NCBI RefSeq assembly: GCF_001500125.1
Contig: NZ_LQIV01000043.1
Span: forward strand, 167,047 to 231,046
Direction: 5' to 3'
From: Mycobacterium sp. IS-1742
GTDB taxonomy: Bacteria > Actinomycetota > Actinomycetes > Mycobacteriales > Mycobacteriaceae
Length of the DNA: 64,000 bases
A program made the position numbers and the translations under genes. The notes below the pieces were generated by a model. The model was not told where the DNA came from. It made no database searches and saw only the letters and a program-made list of their open reading frames with translations. Shown here one piece after another: positions 33,353 through 41,503 of this stretch (the first letter of the stretch is position 1; every line of letters begins with the position of its first letter).

Positions 33353-33988
33353 GCTGAGCTGCCACAACTTGTTGGCCATGAGCAACTCGAACTTCTCGAC
33401 GATGACGGCGAGTTCGTGTTGACCGCCCACGTACCCGGCGTAGAAACCCATCCCCCACATCACCGCGACCAGCATCTCGACGAGCGACGGGATGTCGGTG
33501 TCGGTCTGGAGTTCACCGCGTTCGATGGCGTCGTTGACGGCCCAGGACACGAACGACCGTGACATCCGCAGCGCGTCGTGTTCGTCGCTGCGCAGATCGG
33601 GATGCCGCTGCGATTCGAGCACCGAGGTGACGAGAAACGCGGCGGCCGAACGGTCTTCGGACTCGGCGTGCATGGCGGCCGAGAAGAACGCCGACAGTCG
33701 GCCCAGCAGCGTGCTCTCACCGTGGGCACGTTCCATGCCCGCGCTAATAACCCACGCATTGGTCTGTTCGACGACCTCGCGATAGAGGACGCGTTTGCTC
33801 GCGAAGTAATGGTTGATCGCGGGACGGGTCAGATCGGCGCGTATCGCAATTGCCTGGAAAGTCGCAGCGTCGTAACCGAGTTCGCTGAAGACCTCTCTCG
33901 CAGCACGCAGAATGCGCTCACGTGTCTCTGCGGCCTTCGCTGCGGGCGGTCGTCCCGGCCCTCGGCTGGCAGTATGCGGCACAGTCAA
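33347..33988 (-). CDS. TetR-family regulator next to the methyltransferase operon
   Basis: This 213-residue protein has the helix-turn-helix at residues 20-65 (ETRERILRAAREVFSELGYD, then ADLTRPAINHYFASKRVLYREV). The C-terminal domain resembles TetR_C regulators with a hydrophobic ligand pocket (VEMLVAVMWGMGFYAGYVGG). The longest start is TTG; a GTG two codons later is equally plausible. An inverted repeat overlaps the start (33978-33996), suggesting autoregulation. The palindrome at 33303-33324 suggests control of the downstream methyltransferases. It is divergent from a second TetR gene. Confidence 0.87.
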   Translation of the reverse strand: MTVPHTASRGPGRPPAAKAAETRERILRAAREVFSELGYDAATFQAIAIRADLTRPAINHYFASKRVLYREVVEQTNAWVISAGMERAHGESTLLGRLSAFFSAAMHAESEDRSAAAFLVTSVLESQRHPDLRSDEHDALRMSRSFVSWAVNDAIERGELQTDTDIPSLVEMLVAVMWGMGFYAGYVGGQHELAVIVEKFELLMANKLWQLSV

Positions 33989-33996
33989 ATTGTGCC
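33978..33996. promoter_or_regulatory. Inverted repeat GGCACA / TGTGCC at the TetR start
   Basis: Six-base arms (33978-33983, 33991-33996) flank a 7-base centre that includes the TTG start codon of the minus-strand TetR gene. A site here would block initiation of its own transcript if it is leaderless or nearly so. The arms differ from the palindrome at 33303-33324. Confidence 0.35.
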
Positions 33997-34147
33997 ATAG
34001 GTAACGTCGGGGACCTGCACGTGGTGTCGGCCCCGCACCCGCGGGTGCATTTCCAGCAAATTGCGGCGGCGAACCGGCGAATCGTCACGGCGAGCCATAT
34101 GGCGCCGTCGGCCAAAAAATCAGCCTCAACCACTACTGTGTCGGACC

Positions 34148-34714
34148 ATGGGGGCCGTGGTCACTCGGGAGGGGTACTTCGAGACCGGACTCGCCGTACT
34201 CGCCGACCAGGGCTACGGCGGGCTGAAACTCGCCGAGGTCTGTAACCGTCTCGGGGTGACGACGGGGTCGTTCTACCACTACTTCGCGAACTGGTCGGCC
34301 TACACCCGCGAGCTCGTGGAGTACTGGCGCCAGCAGCGCACGGTGCGGATCATCGAGGCGGTCCGCGCGGTGAGCGATCCCCACCGCCGCATCGAGACGC
34401 TGATCGAGGAGGCTCTGGCACTCCCGCACGGCGCCGAGGCCGCGATCCGGTTGTGGAGCTCGATCGATCGCGACGTCCACGCCGTTCAGGCCGGGGTCGA
34501 CCGGCAGCGGTACGACATCATGCGCGAGTCCTCGCTCGAGGTCATCGGCGACGAGAGGCAGGCGGAGGTCTTCGCGGCGTGGTGTGTCTACATCCTCGTC
34601 GGATACGAGCAGGCCACCATCCCCGCGGACGAGGATGCGCTGCGGTGGATCGCCGCCGAGATCCTGCACACGCTGGACTCCGGCCGCTTCAGCACGGTGT
34701 CCGACGACCGCTGA
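34148..34714 (+). CDS. TetR-family regulator upstream of the FUSC transporter gene
   Basis: This 188-residue protein has a TetR helix-turn-helix at residues 5-50 (VTREGYFETGLAVLADQGYGG, then LGVTTGSFYHYFANW). The rest is helical with an Arg-rich central part. A -10 hexamer (TACTGT) lies 8 bases before the ATG, so its mRNA has little or no leader; a GTG four codons later is an alternative start. It precedes the FUSC-family gene by 31 bases, so the two may form one operon in which it controls the transporter. Confidence 0.85.
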   Translation: MGAVVTREGYFETGLAVLADQGYGGLKLAEVCNRLGVTTGSFYHYFANWSAYTRELVEYWRQQRTVRIIEAVRAVSDPHRRIETLIEEALALPHGAEAAIRLWSSIDRDVHAVQAGVDRQRYDIMRESSLEVIGDERQAEVFAAWCVYILVGYEQATIPADEDALRWIAAEILHTLDSGRFSTVSDDR

Positions 34715-34745
34715 GCGTCGCCCCGGCGGTCTACCATCAGCGGTC

Positions 34746-36899
34746 ATGCTGACCCCGGCCGTCCTGTGGCGCCGGGCGGCCGAGCGGATCGAGCGCCGCG
34801 ACCCCGAACACGACGCGCTGCGCCGCGCGGCGCGGGCGGGCATCGTGCTGCCGGTGGCCGCGGCGGCGAGCTTCGCACTGGCCGGCGGTACCCAGGCGCC
34901 GATGTTCACGATCTTCGGGTCGGTGGCGCTGCTGATCCTGGCCGACTTCCCCGGGAACCGGCCCGCGCGGGCGCTGGCGTACGCCGGGCTCGGGTTCAAC
35001 GGCGCGGTGCTCATCACCCTGGGCACCCTCACCGCGCCCCACCCCTGGCTCGGCGTCGCGCTGATGTTCGTGCTCGGCGTCGCGGTGACGTTCTCCGGTG
35101 TGCTCAGCGAGGTCATCGCCGCCGGGCAGCGCGCCACGCTGATGACCTTCGTCCTTCCCGCGTGCACCGCGCCCGGCCCGATCGACGAGCGGCTCACCGG
35201 ATGGCTCATCGCCCTGGCCGTGTGTGTGCCCGCCGCGCTGTTCCTGTTCCCGCCCCGCCATCACGACGACCTGCGGCGCCACGCGGCGACGGTGTGCCGG
35301 TCACTGGCGGACTGCCTGGAGGGCGACGCATCGACGCGAGAGGTGCACCGGGCGATGAACGCGCTGTGGGAGAACTTCGTCAACGCCGACTTCCGCCCCG
35401 TCGCGCTGACGGCGGGCAGCCGTGCGCTGGTCCGGGTGGTCGACGACCTCGGCTGGCTGTCCGACCGCGTCACCGACGACACCGCGGCGCTGCTCGGTGA
35501 CATGAAGCCGCCGATCGTGCGCGTGCTGCGTGATTCCGCGGCCGTCCTGCGGACCCACGACCGGCAGGAGCGCGCGGCGCGCAACGCCGACCTGGACGCC
35601 GCACTGGACGAACTGCGGTCGATCGCACACGGCCGCTACCGCGAGGACATCGAACAGATCCTCGCGGTGCCCGACGACGCCACCGCCGCCGCGGTCTCCC
35701 GCACGCTGCTGGGGCGTCGCACGTTCTCCGCGACGGTCGGTGTCACCGGCCGGATCATCCGCAACGCCGCGCTGGCCGACGCCCGGCCGGTCTGGGCGCG
35801 GGTGCTGGGACGGCGGCTTCCGCGCACCGGCGCGGCGGACTGGGTGATGCCCGAGACCACCGCGGTCGCGGCCATCACGAAGGGTTTCGTCGCGACCCGG
35901 GCGGTCGTCCTGCGCAACAGCCTGCGCACCGGCCTCGGGTTGGCCCTGGCCGTCACGGTCACCCAGGTGTTCCCCGTCGAGCACGGCTTCTGGGTGGTGC
36001 TCGGCGCGATGTCGGTGCTCCGGAGCAGCGCGCTGACCACCGGGACACGGGTGCTGCGCGCGGTGGCGGGCACCGCGATCGGCTTCCTGCTCGGGGTGGC
36101 GCTCATCGAGGTCGTCGGCGTCGAACCGACGGTGATGTGGCTGCTGCTGCCGGTGGTGGCGTTCGGGTCGGCCTACGTCCCCGAGATCGCCTCGTTCATC
36201 GCGGGCCAGGCGGCGTTCACGATGATGGTGCTCATCATCTTCAATGTCATCCAGCCGACGGGGTGGTCCGTCGGGCTGATCCGGGTGGAGGACGTGGTGC
36301 TCGGCGCCCTGGTGGGCGCGACGGTCTCACTGCTCATGTGGCCGCGCGGCGCGTCGGCGACGGTCGCGGCCGCGGTGCGCGACGCCTGCGAGGTGGGTGC
36401 GGCGTTGTTGCGGGCGGCGGTGCTGCGCGTCACCCGCGGTTCGTCGGAGCAGGCCGCGGACCGCGTGACCGCGCTCAGCCACGCCGCCCTGGAGGCCTCC
36501 CGGACTCTCGATGACGCGGTACGCCAATATCTTTCGGAGAACGGCGGGAAGACCGACGTGCGGGCGCCCGTGGTGCGGGCCGCGAACCGGGCGGTGCGGT
36601 TGCGTGCCGCCGCCGAACTGATCGCCGACGTGGTCCCGCCGCCGCTGGGCGTGTACGCGCAGACCCGCAGGGTGCTCGAAGCCCATGCCGAGCTGGTCTG
36701 CCTGCGGCTGGTCGGGCCTGCACCCGACACCGACCGCAGGCCGCCGATCAGCGACGACTTCGCCCTGGCGCTGCGCCCCGAGGCCGGTGACGACGACCTG
36801 GCCGTCTCCGCGGCGCTGCCGCTGGTCACCGTGGCGGCGAACCTGGGCGAACTCGAGCTGCTCTATCCCCGTGCCGAACCGCTGACCGTCGCGCGCTGA
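34746..36899 (+). CDS. FUSC-family (YccS/aromatic acid exporter-like) membrane protein
   Basis: This 717-residue protein has two halves, each with a cluster of about five to six membrane helices followed by a cytoplasmic region: residues 30-165 (GIVLPVAAAASFALAG, MFTIFGSVALLILADFPG) and residues 400-540 (LRTGLGLALAVTVTQVFPVEHGFWVVLGAMSVLRSSALTTG). The second block has the FUSC consensus HGFWVVLxAMxVLR. Members such as YccS and AaeB are thought to export aromatic or other organic acids. The gene ends 2 bases before the convergent pirin stop. The substrate is unknown. Confidence 0.82.
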   Translation: MLTPAVLWRRAAERIERRDPEHDALRRAARAGIVLPVAAAASFALAGGTQAPMFTIFGSVALLILADFPGNRPARALAYAGLGFNGAVLITLGTLTAPHPWLGVALMFVLGVAVTFSGVLSEVIAAGQRATLMTFVLPACTAPGPIDERLTGWLIALAVCVPAALFLFPPRHHDDLRRHAATVCRSLADCLEGDASTREVHRAMNALWENFVNADFRPVALTAGSRALVRVVDDLGWLSDRVTDDTAALLGDMKPPIVRVLRDSAAVLRTHDRQERAARNADLDAALDELRSIAHGRYREDIEQILAVPDDATAAAVSRTLLGRRTFSATVGVTGRIIRNAALADARPVWARVLGRRLPRTGAADWVMPETTAVAAITKGFVATRAVVLRNSLRTGLGLALAVTVTQVFPVEHGFWVVLGAMSVLRSSALTTGTRVLRAVAGTAIGFLLGVALIEVVGVEPTVMWLLLPVVAFGSAYVPEIASFIAGQAAFTMMVLIIFNVIQPTGWSVGLIRVEDVVLGALVGATVSLLMWPRGASATVAAAVRDACEVGAALLRAAVLRVTRGSSEQAADRVTALSHAALEASRTLDDAVRQYLSENGGKTDVRAPVVRAANRAVRLRAAAELIADVVPPPLGVYAQTRRVLEAHAELVCLRLVGPAPDTDRRPPISDDFALALRPEAGDDDLAVSAALPLVTVAANLGELELLYPRAEPLTVAR

Positions 36900-36901
36900 C
36901 G

Positions 36902-37876
36902 TCAGCGGCCGGCCGTGTGCGGCATCAGCGCGTCCGGCGGGATGGAGCCGAACCTGCCGGCCTGGTAGTCCTCGACCGCCTGGATCAGCTCGGACTTCGA
37001 GTTCATCACAAACGGGCCGTAGTGGAAGACCGGCTCCCGGATCGGCCTGCCGCCGAGGATCAGCACCTCGAGGGCGGGGCGGTGGGAGTCCTGGGCGGGG
37101 GCGGCCGCGACGCTCAGCCGGTCACCGGGGCCGAACACCGCGAGCTGACCCTGCTGGATCGGATGGCCGACCGGTCCGACCGTACCGCGTCCGGACAGCA
37201 CGTACATCAGCGCGTTGAAGTCCCGGTTCCACGGAATGTTGAGCCGCGCACCGGGTTCCACGGTCGCGTGCGCCATCGTGATCGGCGTGTGCGTCGCACC
37301 GGGCCCCTGCCTTCCGTCGATCTCGCCGGCGATGATCCGGACCAGTGCGCCGCCGTCCTCGGACGCCACCAGACCGACCTGGGCGCCCTCGATGGCCTGA
37401 TACCGCGGCGCGGCGAACTTGTCGCGGCGCGGCAGGTTCACCCACAGCTGGATGCCGTGGAACAGCCCGCCGCTCTCGACGAGTTCGGCCGGCGGGGTCT
37501 CGATGTGCAGGATGCCGGAACCGGCCGTCATCCACTGGGTGGCGCCGTCGGTGATCAACCCGCCCCCGCCATGGGAGTCCTGGTGCGCGAAGCGGCCGTC
37601 GATCATGTAGGTGACGGTCTCGAAGCCGCGGTGCGGGTGCCAGTCGGTGCCGCGGGGTTCACCCGGCTCGTATTCCACCTCGCCCATCTGGTCCATGTGG
37701 ATGAAGGGGTCGAGGTCGGCGGCGCTGACACCGGCGAACGCGCGGACGACGGGGAAACCCTCGCCCTCGTAGCCGCGGGGACCGGTGGTGATCGAGCGGA
37801 CGGGGCGCTCGGTGTCGGCGGGAGCAGGTGACGTCAGGCGGGGCAGAGTCAGGGTGTCGGCGGTGATGGCAGGCAT
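36902..37876 (-). CDS. Pirin-family bicupin protein
   Basis: This 324-residue protein has the pirin N-terminal cupin: DPFIHMDQMGEVEYEPGEPRGTDWHPHRGFETVTYMIDG, which carries the conserved metal-binding His residues (HPHRGFET) near residue 83, then DSHGGGGLITDGATQWMTAGSGILHIETP. The C-terminal domain has NREFxx-like segments (PWNRDFNALMYVLSG). Pirins bind Fe or other metals and can act as quercetinase or redox-linked regulators. It lies 45 bases downstream of ptsI on the same strand and converges with the FUSC gene. Confidence 0.88.
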   Translation of the reverse strand: MPAITADTLTLPRLTSPAPADTERPVRSITTGPRGYEGEGFPVVRAFAGVSAADLDPFIHMDQMGEVEYEPGEPRGTDWHPHRGFETVTYMIDGRFAHQDSHGGGGLITDGATQWMTAGSGILHIETPPAELVESGGLFHGIQLWVNLPRRDKFAAPRYQAIEGAQVGLVASEDGGALVRIIAGEIDGRQGPGATHTPITMAHATVEPGARLNIPWNRDFNALMYVLSGRGTVGPVGHPIQQGQLAVFGPGDRLSVAAAPAQDSHRPALEVLILGGRPIREPVFHYGPFVMNSKSELIQAVEDYQAGRFGSIPPDALMPHTAGR

Positions 37877-37921
37877 GTCGCGTACAACCGGACCGCGGTC
37901 CGAATCATTCCTCGGCAGCGA

Positions 37922-39637
37922 TCAGGACAGCGCGCCGAGCGCGGCGGCGCGCGCCTCGGCGGCGGTCGCGGTGGTCAGCACGGCCTCGGCCGCGTCGCGA
38001 CACTGCTGCAGGGTGACCCGGGCGAGTCTGGCTCCCACGCCGGGCACCGCCGCGGCCGCCGCGGACAGCGACGTCACCCCGAGACCGGCCAGGACACAGG
38101 CGAGCGTCGGGTCGGCCGCGGCTTCACCGCACACGCCGACGGGCTTGCCCGCCGCGGCGCCCGCCCGAACGGCCATCGCGACGAGCGCGAGCACGGCCGG
38201 CTGCCACGGGTCGGTGAGCGCGGCCAGGTCGGCGGACATCCGGTCGGCGGCCATCGTGTACTGGGCGAGGTCGTTCGTGCCGATCGACAGGAAGTCGACG
38301 TGTTCGAGGATGCGGTCGGCCAGCAGGGCGGCGGCGGGCACCTCGATCATCACCCCGGGCGTCAGCCCGTGGCGGCGGACGGCCGCGGCGAAGTCCCGCG
38401 CCTCCTCGGCGGTCGCGATCATCGGCGCCATCACCCAAGGCTTGTTGCCGGTCCGCTCCGCCGCGGCCGCGATGCCTGCGAGCTGGCGCTCGAGGAGGCC
38501 CGGGTTGCCGTGCGCGATGCGGATGCCCCGGACGCCGAGCGCCGGGTTCGCCTCGTCGTGGTGTCCGGCGAATCTGAGCGGTTTGTCCGACCCGGCGTCG
38601 AGCGTGCGGACCACGACCTTGTGCCCGGCGAACGCGTCGAGCACCTCACCGTAGATCGCGGCCTGCTCGTCGACGGTCGGCTCGGTGTCGCGGTTGAGGA
38701 AACACAGTTCGGTGCGGAACAGGCCCACGCCCTCGGCCGGGGTCTCGCGGGCCGACCGCGCCGCGGCGCCGTCCTGCACATTGGCCAGGATCGCGACCGG
38801 ATGCCCGTCGGCGGTCGCCCCTGGCCCGGTCCAGTGCGCGGCGCGCTCGGCCTCGCGACGGGCCGTGGCGACCGCTTCGGCTGCGGCCACCTCGTCGGGG
38901 CCGACGGTCACCGTGCCGGCCGTGCCGTCGACCAGCACGAGCGACCCGGCGGGCACCGCATCGAGGCCGTCGACGGCGACCACGCACGGGATGCCGAGCT
39001 GACGGGCGATGATGGCGGTGTGGCTGGTCGGGCCACCCAGCGTGGTCGCCAGCGCGACGACGAGCGTCGGGTCGAGACCCGCGGTGTCGGCGGGCGCGAG
39101 ATCCTCGGCGCACAGGATCGACGCGACCTTCGGCAGCGGGACACCGGGTTCGGGCAGCCCGCTGAGCTCGGCCACGACGCGGTCGCGGATGTCCTGCAGG
39201 TCGGTGACCCGCTCCGCCATCAGCCCACCCATCTTCGTGAACAGGTCGACGAACTGCGCGACGGCCTCGCGGACCGCGCGGACGGCCGGGGTGCCGGCGG
39301 CGATGCGTTTCTCCGCGGCGCCCAACCACGCCCGGTCCTGTGCGAGCGTCGCGGTGGCGGCGAGCACCTCGGAGGCCGCGCCGGTCGCGTGCGCGGCGCG
39401 GTCCCGCAGACGGGTGGCGACGGCGGTGGCCGCGGCGCTGAACCGGGCGGCCTCGGCCGGTCGGTCGGACTCCGCGAGGTCGGTGGCGGTGTCGTCGACG
39501 ACGGGCAGCCGACCGGGGCGGATCACCGGGGCGTACTGGACCCCGGGCACCACCGGGACGCCGCGCAGCACGGTGCCGGCCGGCGCGCCGACCGTGTCCG
39601 CGGACCCGTGTGACGTGGGCGCTGATGAAGCGGTCAT
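37922..39637 (-). CDS. ptsI: PTS enzyme I
   Basis: This 571-residue phosphoenolpyruvate-protein phosphotransferase starts the PTS phosphate chain: it takes phosphate from PEP and passes it to HPr. The active-site His is in GGPTSHTAIIARQLG near residue 206. The PEP-binding TIM barrel follows with GVGLFRTELCFLNRD, LGVRGIRIA, MAPMIATAEEA, MIEVPAAALLADRILEHVDFLSIGTNDLAQY, and GVCGEAAADP with the catalytic Cys. The ATG at 39637 is 7 bases after the -10 TAACCT, so the mRNA is probably leaderless; a longer open frame to 40285 has no support. It is divergent from fruR. Confidence 0.95.
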   Translation of the reverse strand: MTASSAPTSHGSADTVGAPAGTVLRGVPVVPGVQYAPVIRPGRLPVVDDTATDLAESDRPAEAARFSAAATAVATRLRDRAAHATGAASEVLAATATLAQDRAWLGAAEKRIAAGTPAVRAVREAVAQFVDLFTKMGGLMAERVTDLQDIRDRVVAELSGLPEPGVPLPKVASILCAEDLAPADTAGLDPTLVVALATTLGGPTSHTAIIARQLGIPCVVAVDGLDAVPAGSLVLVDGTAGTVTVGPDEVAAAEAVATARREAERAAHWTGPGATADGHPVAILANVQDGAAARSARETPAEGVGLFRTELCFLNRDTEPTVDEQAAIYGEVLDAFAGHKVVVRTLDAGSDKPLRFAGHHDEANPALGVRGIRIAHGNPGLLERQLAGIAAAAERTGNKPWVMAPMIATAEEARDFAAAVRRHGLTPGVMIEVPAAALLADRILEHVDFLSIGTNDLAQYTMAADRMSADLAALTDPWQPAVLALVAMAVRAGAAAGKPVGVCGEAAADPTLACVLAGLGVTSLSAAAAAVPGVGARLARVTLQQCRDAAEAVLTTATAAEARAAALGALS

Positions 39638-39644
39638 GTGAACC

Positions 39645-39672
39645 AGGTTACTCAAAACCATTGACAAGTCAA
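39645..39672 (-). promoter_or_regulatory. ptsI promoter with palindrome TTGACAAGTCAA over the -35
   Basis: On the minus strand a -35 TTGACT and a -10 TAACCT are 16 bases apart and the ATG follows 7 bases later, a near-consensus SigA promoter. The 12-base palindrome at 39661-39672 overlaps the -35. Further right, at about 39685-39696, the run TAAAACAAAACA may hold a DeoR-type repeat. FruR, encoded divergently at 39740, is the likely regulator of both directions. Confidence 0.65.
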
Positions 39673-39739
39673 CACGAACGGGGGTAAAACAAAACATAAC
39701 CAACTGCATTGGGGTTGTTTCCCACACATACGGAGCATC

Positions 39740-40507
39740 ATGTACGCCGAAGAACGGCAGCAGGCCATCGCCTCTCTGGTGATGCAGAGAGGGCGCGCCT
39801 CGGTGGCGGAGCTGGCCGAGGCCTACGACGTCACCACCGAGACCGTCCGGCGTGATCTGGCGGCCCTCGACCGCGCCGGGCTGCTGCGCCGGGTCCACGG
39901 CGGTGCGGTGCCCGCACGGGCGTTGCACCTCGTCGAGGCCGACGTCGCGGAGCGGGACGCGACGCGGGCCGGCTACAAGGACGCCATCGCCGCGGCGGCC
40001 CTCGACTGCCTGCCCGTCGGCGGCGCCAGCGTGCTGCTCGATGCCGGCACGACGACCGCGCGGATCGCCGCCCAGCTGCCCGCCGAACGTGAGCTCGTCG
40101 TCGTCACGAACTCCGTGCCGATCGCCGCCCGGCTGGCCGGCATGCCGATGGTGGAGCTGCAACTCCTCGGCGGCCGGGTGCGCGGGCTGACCCAGGCCGC
40201 CGTCGGCGAGCAGACCCTGCGGGTTCTCGACAGCATGCGCGTCGACGTCGCGTTCATCGGCACCAACGGCATCAGCCTGCGCCACGGCCTCTCGACCCCC
40301 GACAGCGAGGAGGCCGCCGTCAAACGCGCGATGGTGCAGGCCGCCAATTACGTGGTGGTGGCGGCCGATTCGTCGAAGGTCGGCCGCGAGGAGTTCGTCA
40401 GCTTCGCGTCGCTCAGCAGCGTCGACACCCTGGTCACCGACGGGGAGATCAGCGACAACTACCGCAGGCAGTTCACCGAGCGCGGCGTCGAGGTGGTGAT
40501 CGCGTGA
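39740..40507 (+). CDS. fruR: DeoR-family regulator of the fructose PTS
   Basis: This 255-residue protein has the DeoR helix-turn-helix at residues 5-57 (ERQQAIASLVMQRGRASVAELAEAYDVTTETVRRDLAALDRAGLLRRVHGGAV). The sugar-phosphate-sensing domain has the DeoR marks VLLDAGTTTARIA, VVTNSVPIA, and a C-terminal FIGTNGISLRHGLSTPDSEEAAVKRAMV and ADSSKVG. It probably represses the operon until fructose 1-phosphate appears. It has GGAG upstream of the ATG and overlaps fruK by four bases. The name comes from its place in the operon. Confidence 0.9.
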   Translation: MYAEERQQAIASLVMQRGRASVAELAEAYDVTTETVRRDLAALDRAGLLRRVHGGAVPARALHLVEADVAERDATRAGYKDAIAAAALDCLPVGGASVLLDAGTTTARIAAQLPAERELVVVTNSVPIAARLAGMPMVELQLLGGRVRGLTQAAVGEQTLRVLDSMRVDVAFIGTNGISLRHGLSTPDSEEAAVKRAMVQAANYVVVAADSSKVGREEFVSFASLSSVDTLVTDGEISDNYRRQFTERGVEVVIA

Positions 40508-41481
40508 TCGTCACCGTCACCCCCAACCCCAGCGTCGACCGCACGGTCGCGCTGCCCACGCCGCTGACCCGCGGCGCGGTGCAGCGGGTCACGTCGGTCA
40601 CCAGCGAGCCGGGCGGCAAGGGCGTGAACGTCGCCCGCGCGCTGACCCTCGCGGGCGTGGAGGCCGTCGCCCTGCTGCCCGCCGCCGACGGCGACCCGAT
40701 CGTCACCGCACTGCGCGCGACCGGTGTGCAGTTCCGCTGCGTGCCGATCGCCGAACCGGTCCGCACCAACCTGGCCATCACCGAACCCGACGGCACCACG
40801 ACGAAACTCAACGAGCGCGGCGCGACGCTCGACGCGGCCGCGCGCGACGCGTTGACCCGAAGCCTCGTCGCGGCCGCCGAGCGCGCCGCCTGGGTGGTGC
40901 TGTCGGGCTCGCTGCCGCCCGGCCTGCCCGACGACTGGTACGCCGAGGTGGTCGCGCGGCTGGCCCCCCTGCCCTGCCGGGTCGCCGTCGACACCTCCGA
41001 AGGCCCGCTCGCCGCGCTGGCCGCAGGGTTCGGCGCTGCGGCGCCCGATGTCGTCAAACCGAATGCCGAGGAGCTGGCCGGCCTCGTGGGCGCATCCGCC
41101 GAGGTGTTGGAAAGCGCTGCCGCGCAGGGTGATCCGGGGCCGGTCGCGGCCGCCGCCCGCCAACTCGTCGACCGCGGGGTCGGTACCGTGCTCGCCACGC
41201 TGGGCGCGGCGGGCGCCGTCCTCGTCGACCGGACCGGCGCGTGGACGGCGACACCCCCGCCTATCGTCCCGCGCAGCACCGTCGGAGCCGGCGACTCGTC
41301 CTTGGCCGGCTACGTCCGCGCGGCCGTGGGCGGTGCCGAGGCCCCCCACCGCTTGCGCATGGCCGTCGCCTACGGCAGCGCCGCCGCGGCTCTGCCCGGC
41401 TCCGCACTCCCCGCACCTGCCCAGCTCGATCTCGACGGCGTTTCCGTCAGCGCCATCGCCCCGACCCCCGCCAGCTCCTGA
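40504..41481 (+). CDS. fruK: 1-Phosphofructokinase
   Basis: This 325-residue PfkB-family kinase phosphorylates fructose 1-phosphate, made by the PTS, to fructose 1,6-bisphosphate. It starts IVTVTPNPSVDRTV, typical of 1-phosphofructokinases, and has GGKGVNVARALTLAGVEAVALLPA (PfkB signature 1), the substrate loop, KPNAEELAGLVG, and near the C-terminus STVGAGDSSLAGYVRA (signature 2) with the catalytic Asp in GAGDS. The GTG start overlaps the fruR stop. Confidence 0.94.
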   Translation: MIVTVTPNPSVDRTVALPTPLTRGAVQRVTSVTSEPGGKGVNVARALTLAGVEAVALLPAADGDPIVTALRATGVQFRCVPIAEPVRTNLAITEPDGTTTKLNERGATLDAAARDALTRSLVAAAERAAWVVLSGSLPPGLPDDWYAEVVARLAPLPCRVAVDTSEGPLAALAAGFGAAAPDVVKPNAEELAGLVGASAEVLESAAAQGDPGPVAAAARQLVDRGVGTVLATLGAAGAVLVDRTGAWTATPPPIVPRSTVGAGDSSLAGYVRAAVGGAEAPHRLRMAVAYGSAAAALPGSALPAPAQLDLDGVSVSAIAPTPASS

Positions 41482-41503
41482 CACCCGACCGAAAGAGCCA
41501 GTG

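Noticed and set aside
37922..40285. 787-residue version of enzyme I
   Set aside because: The extension crosses the ptsI/fruR promoter and reads antisense into fruR. The promoter and leaderless ATG at 39637 fit the family length.
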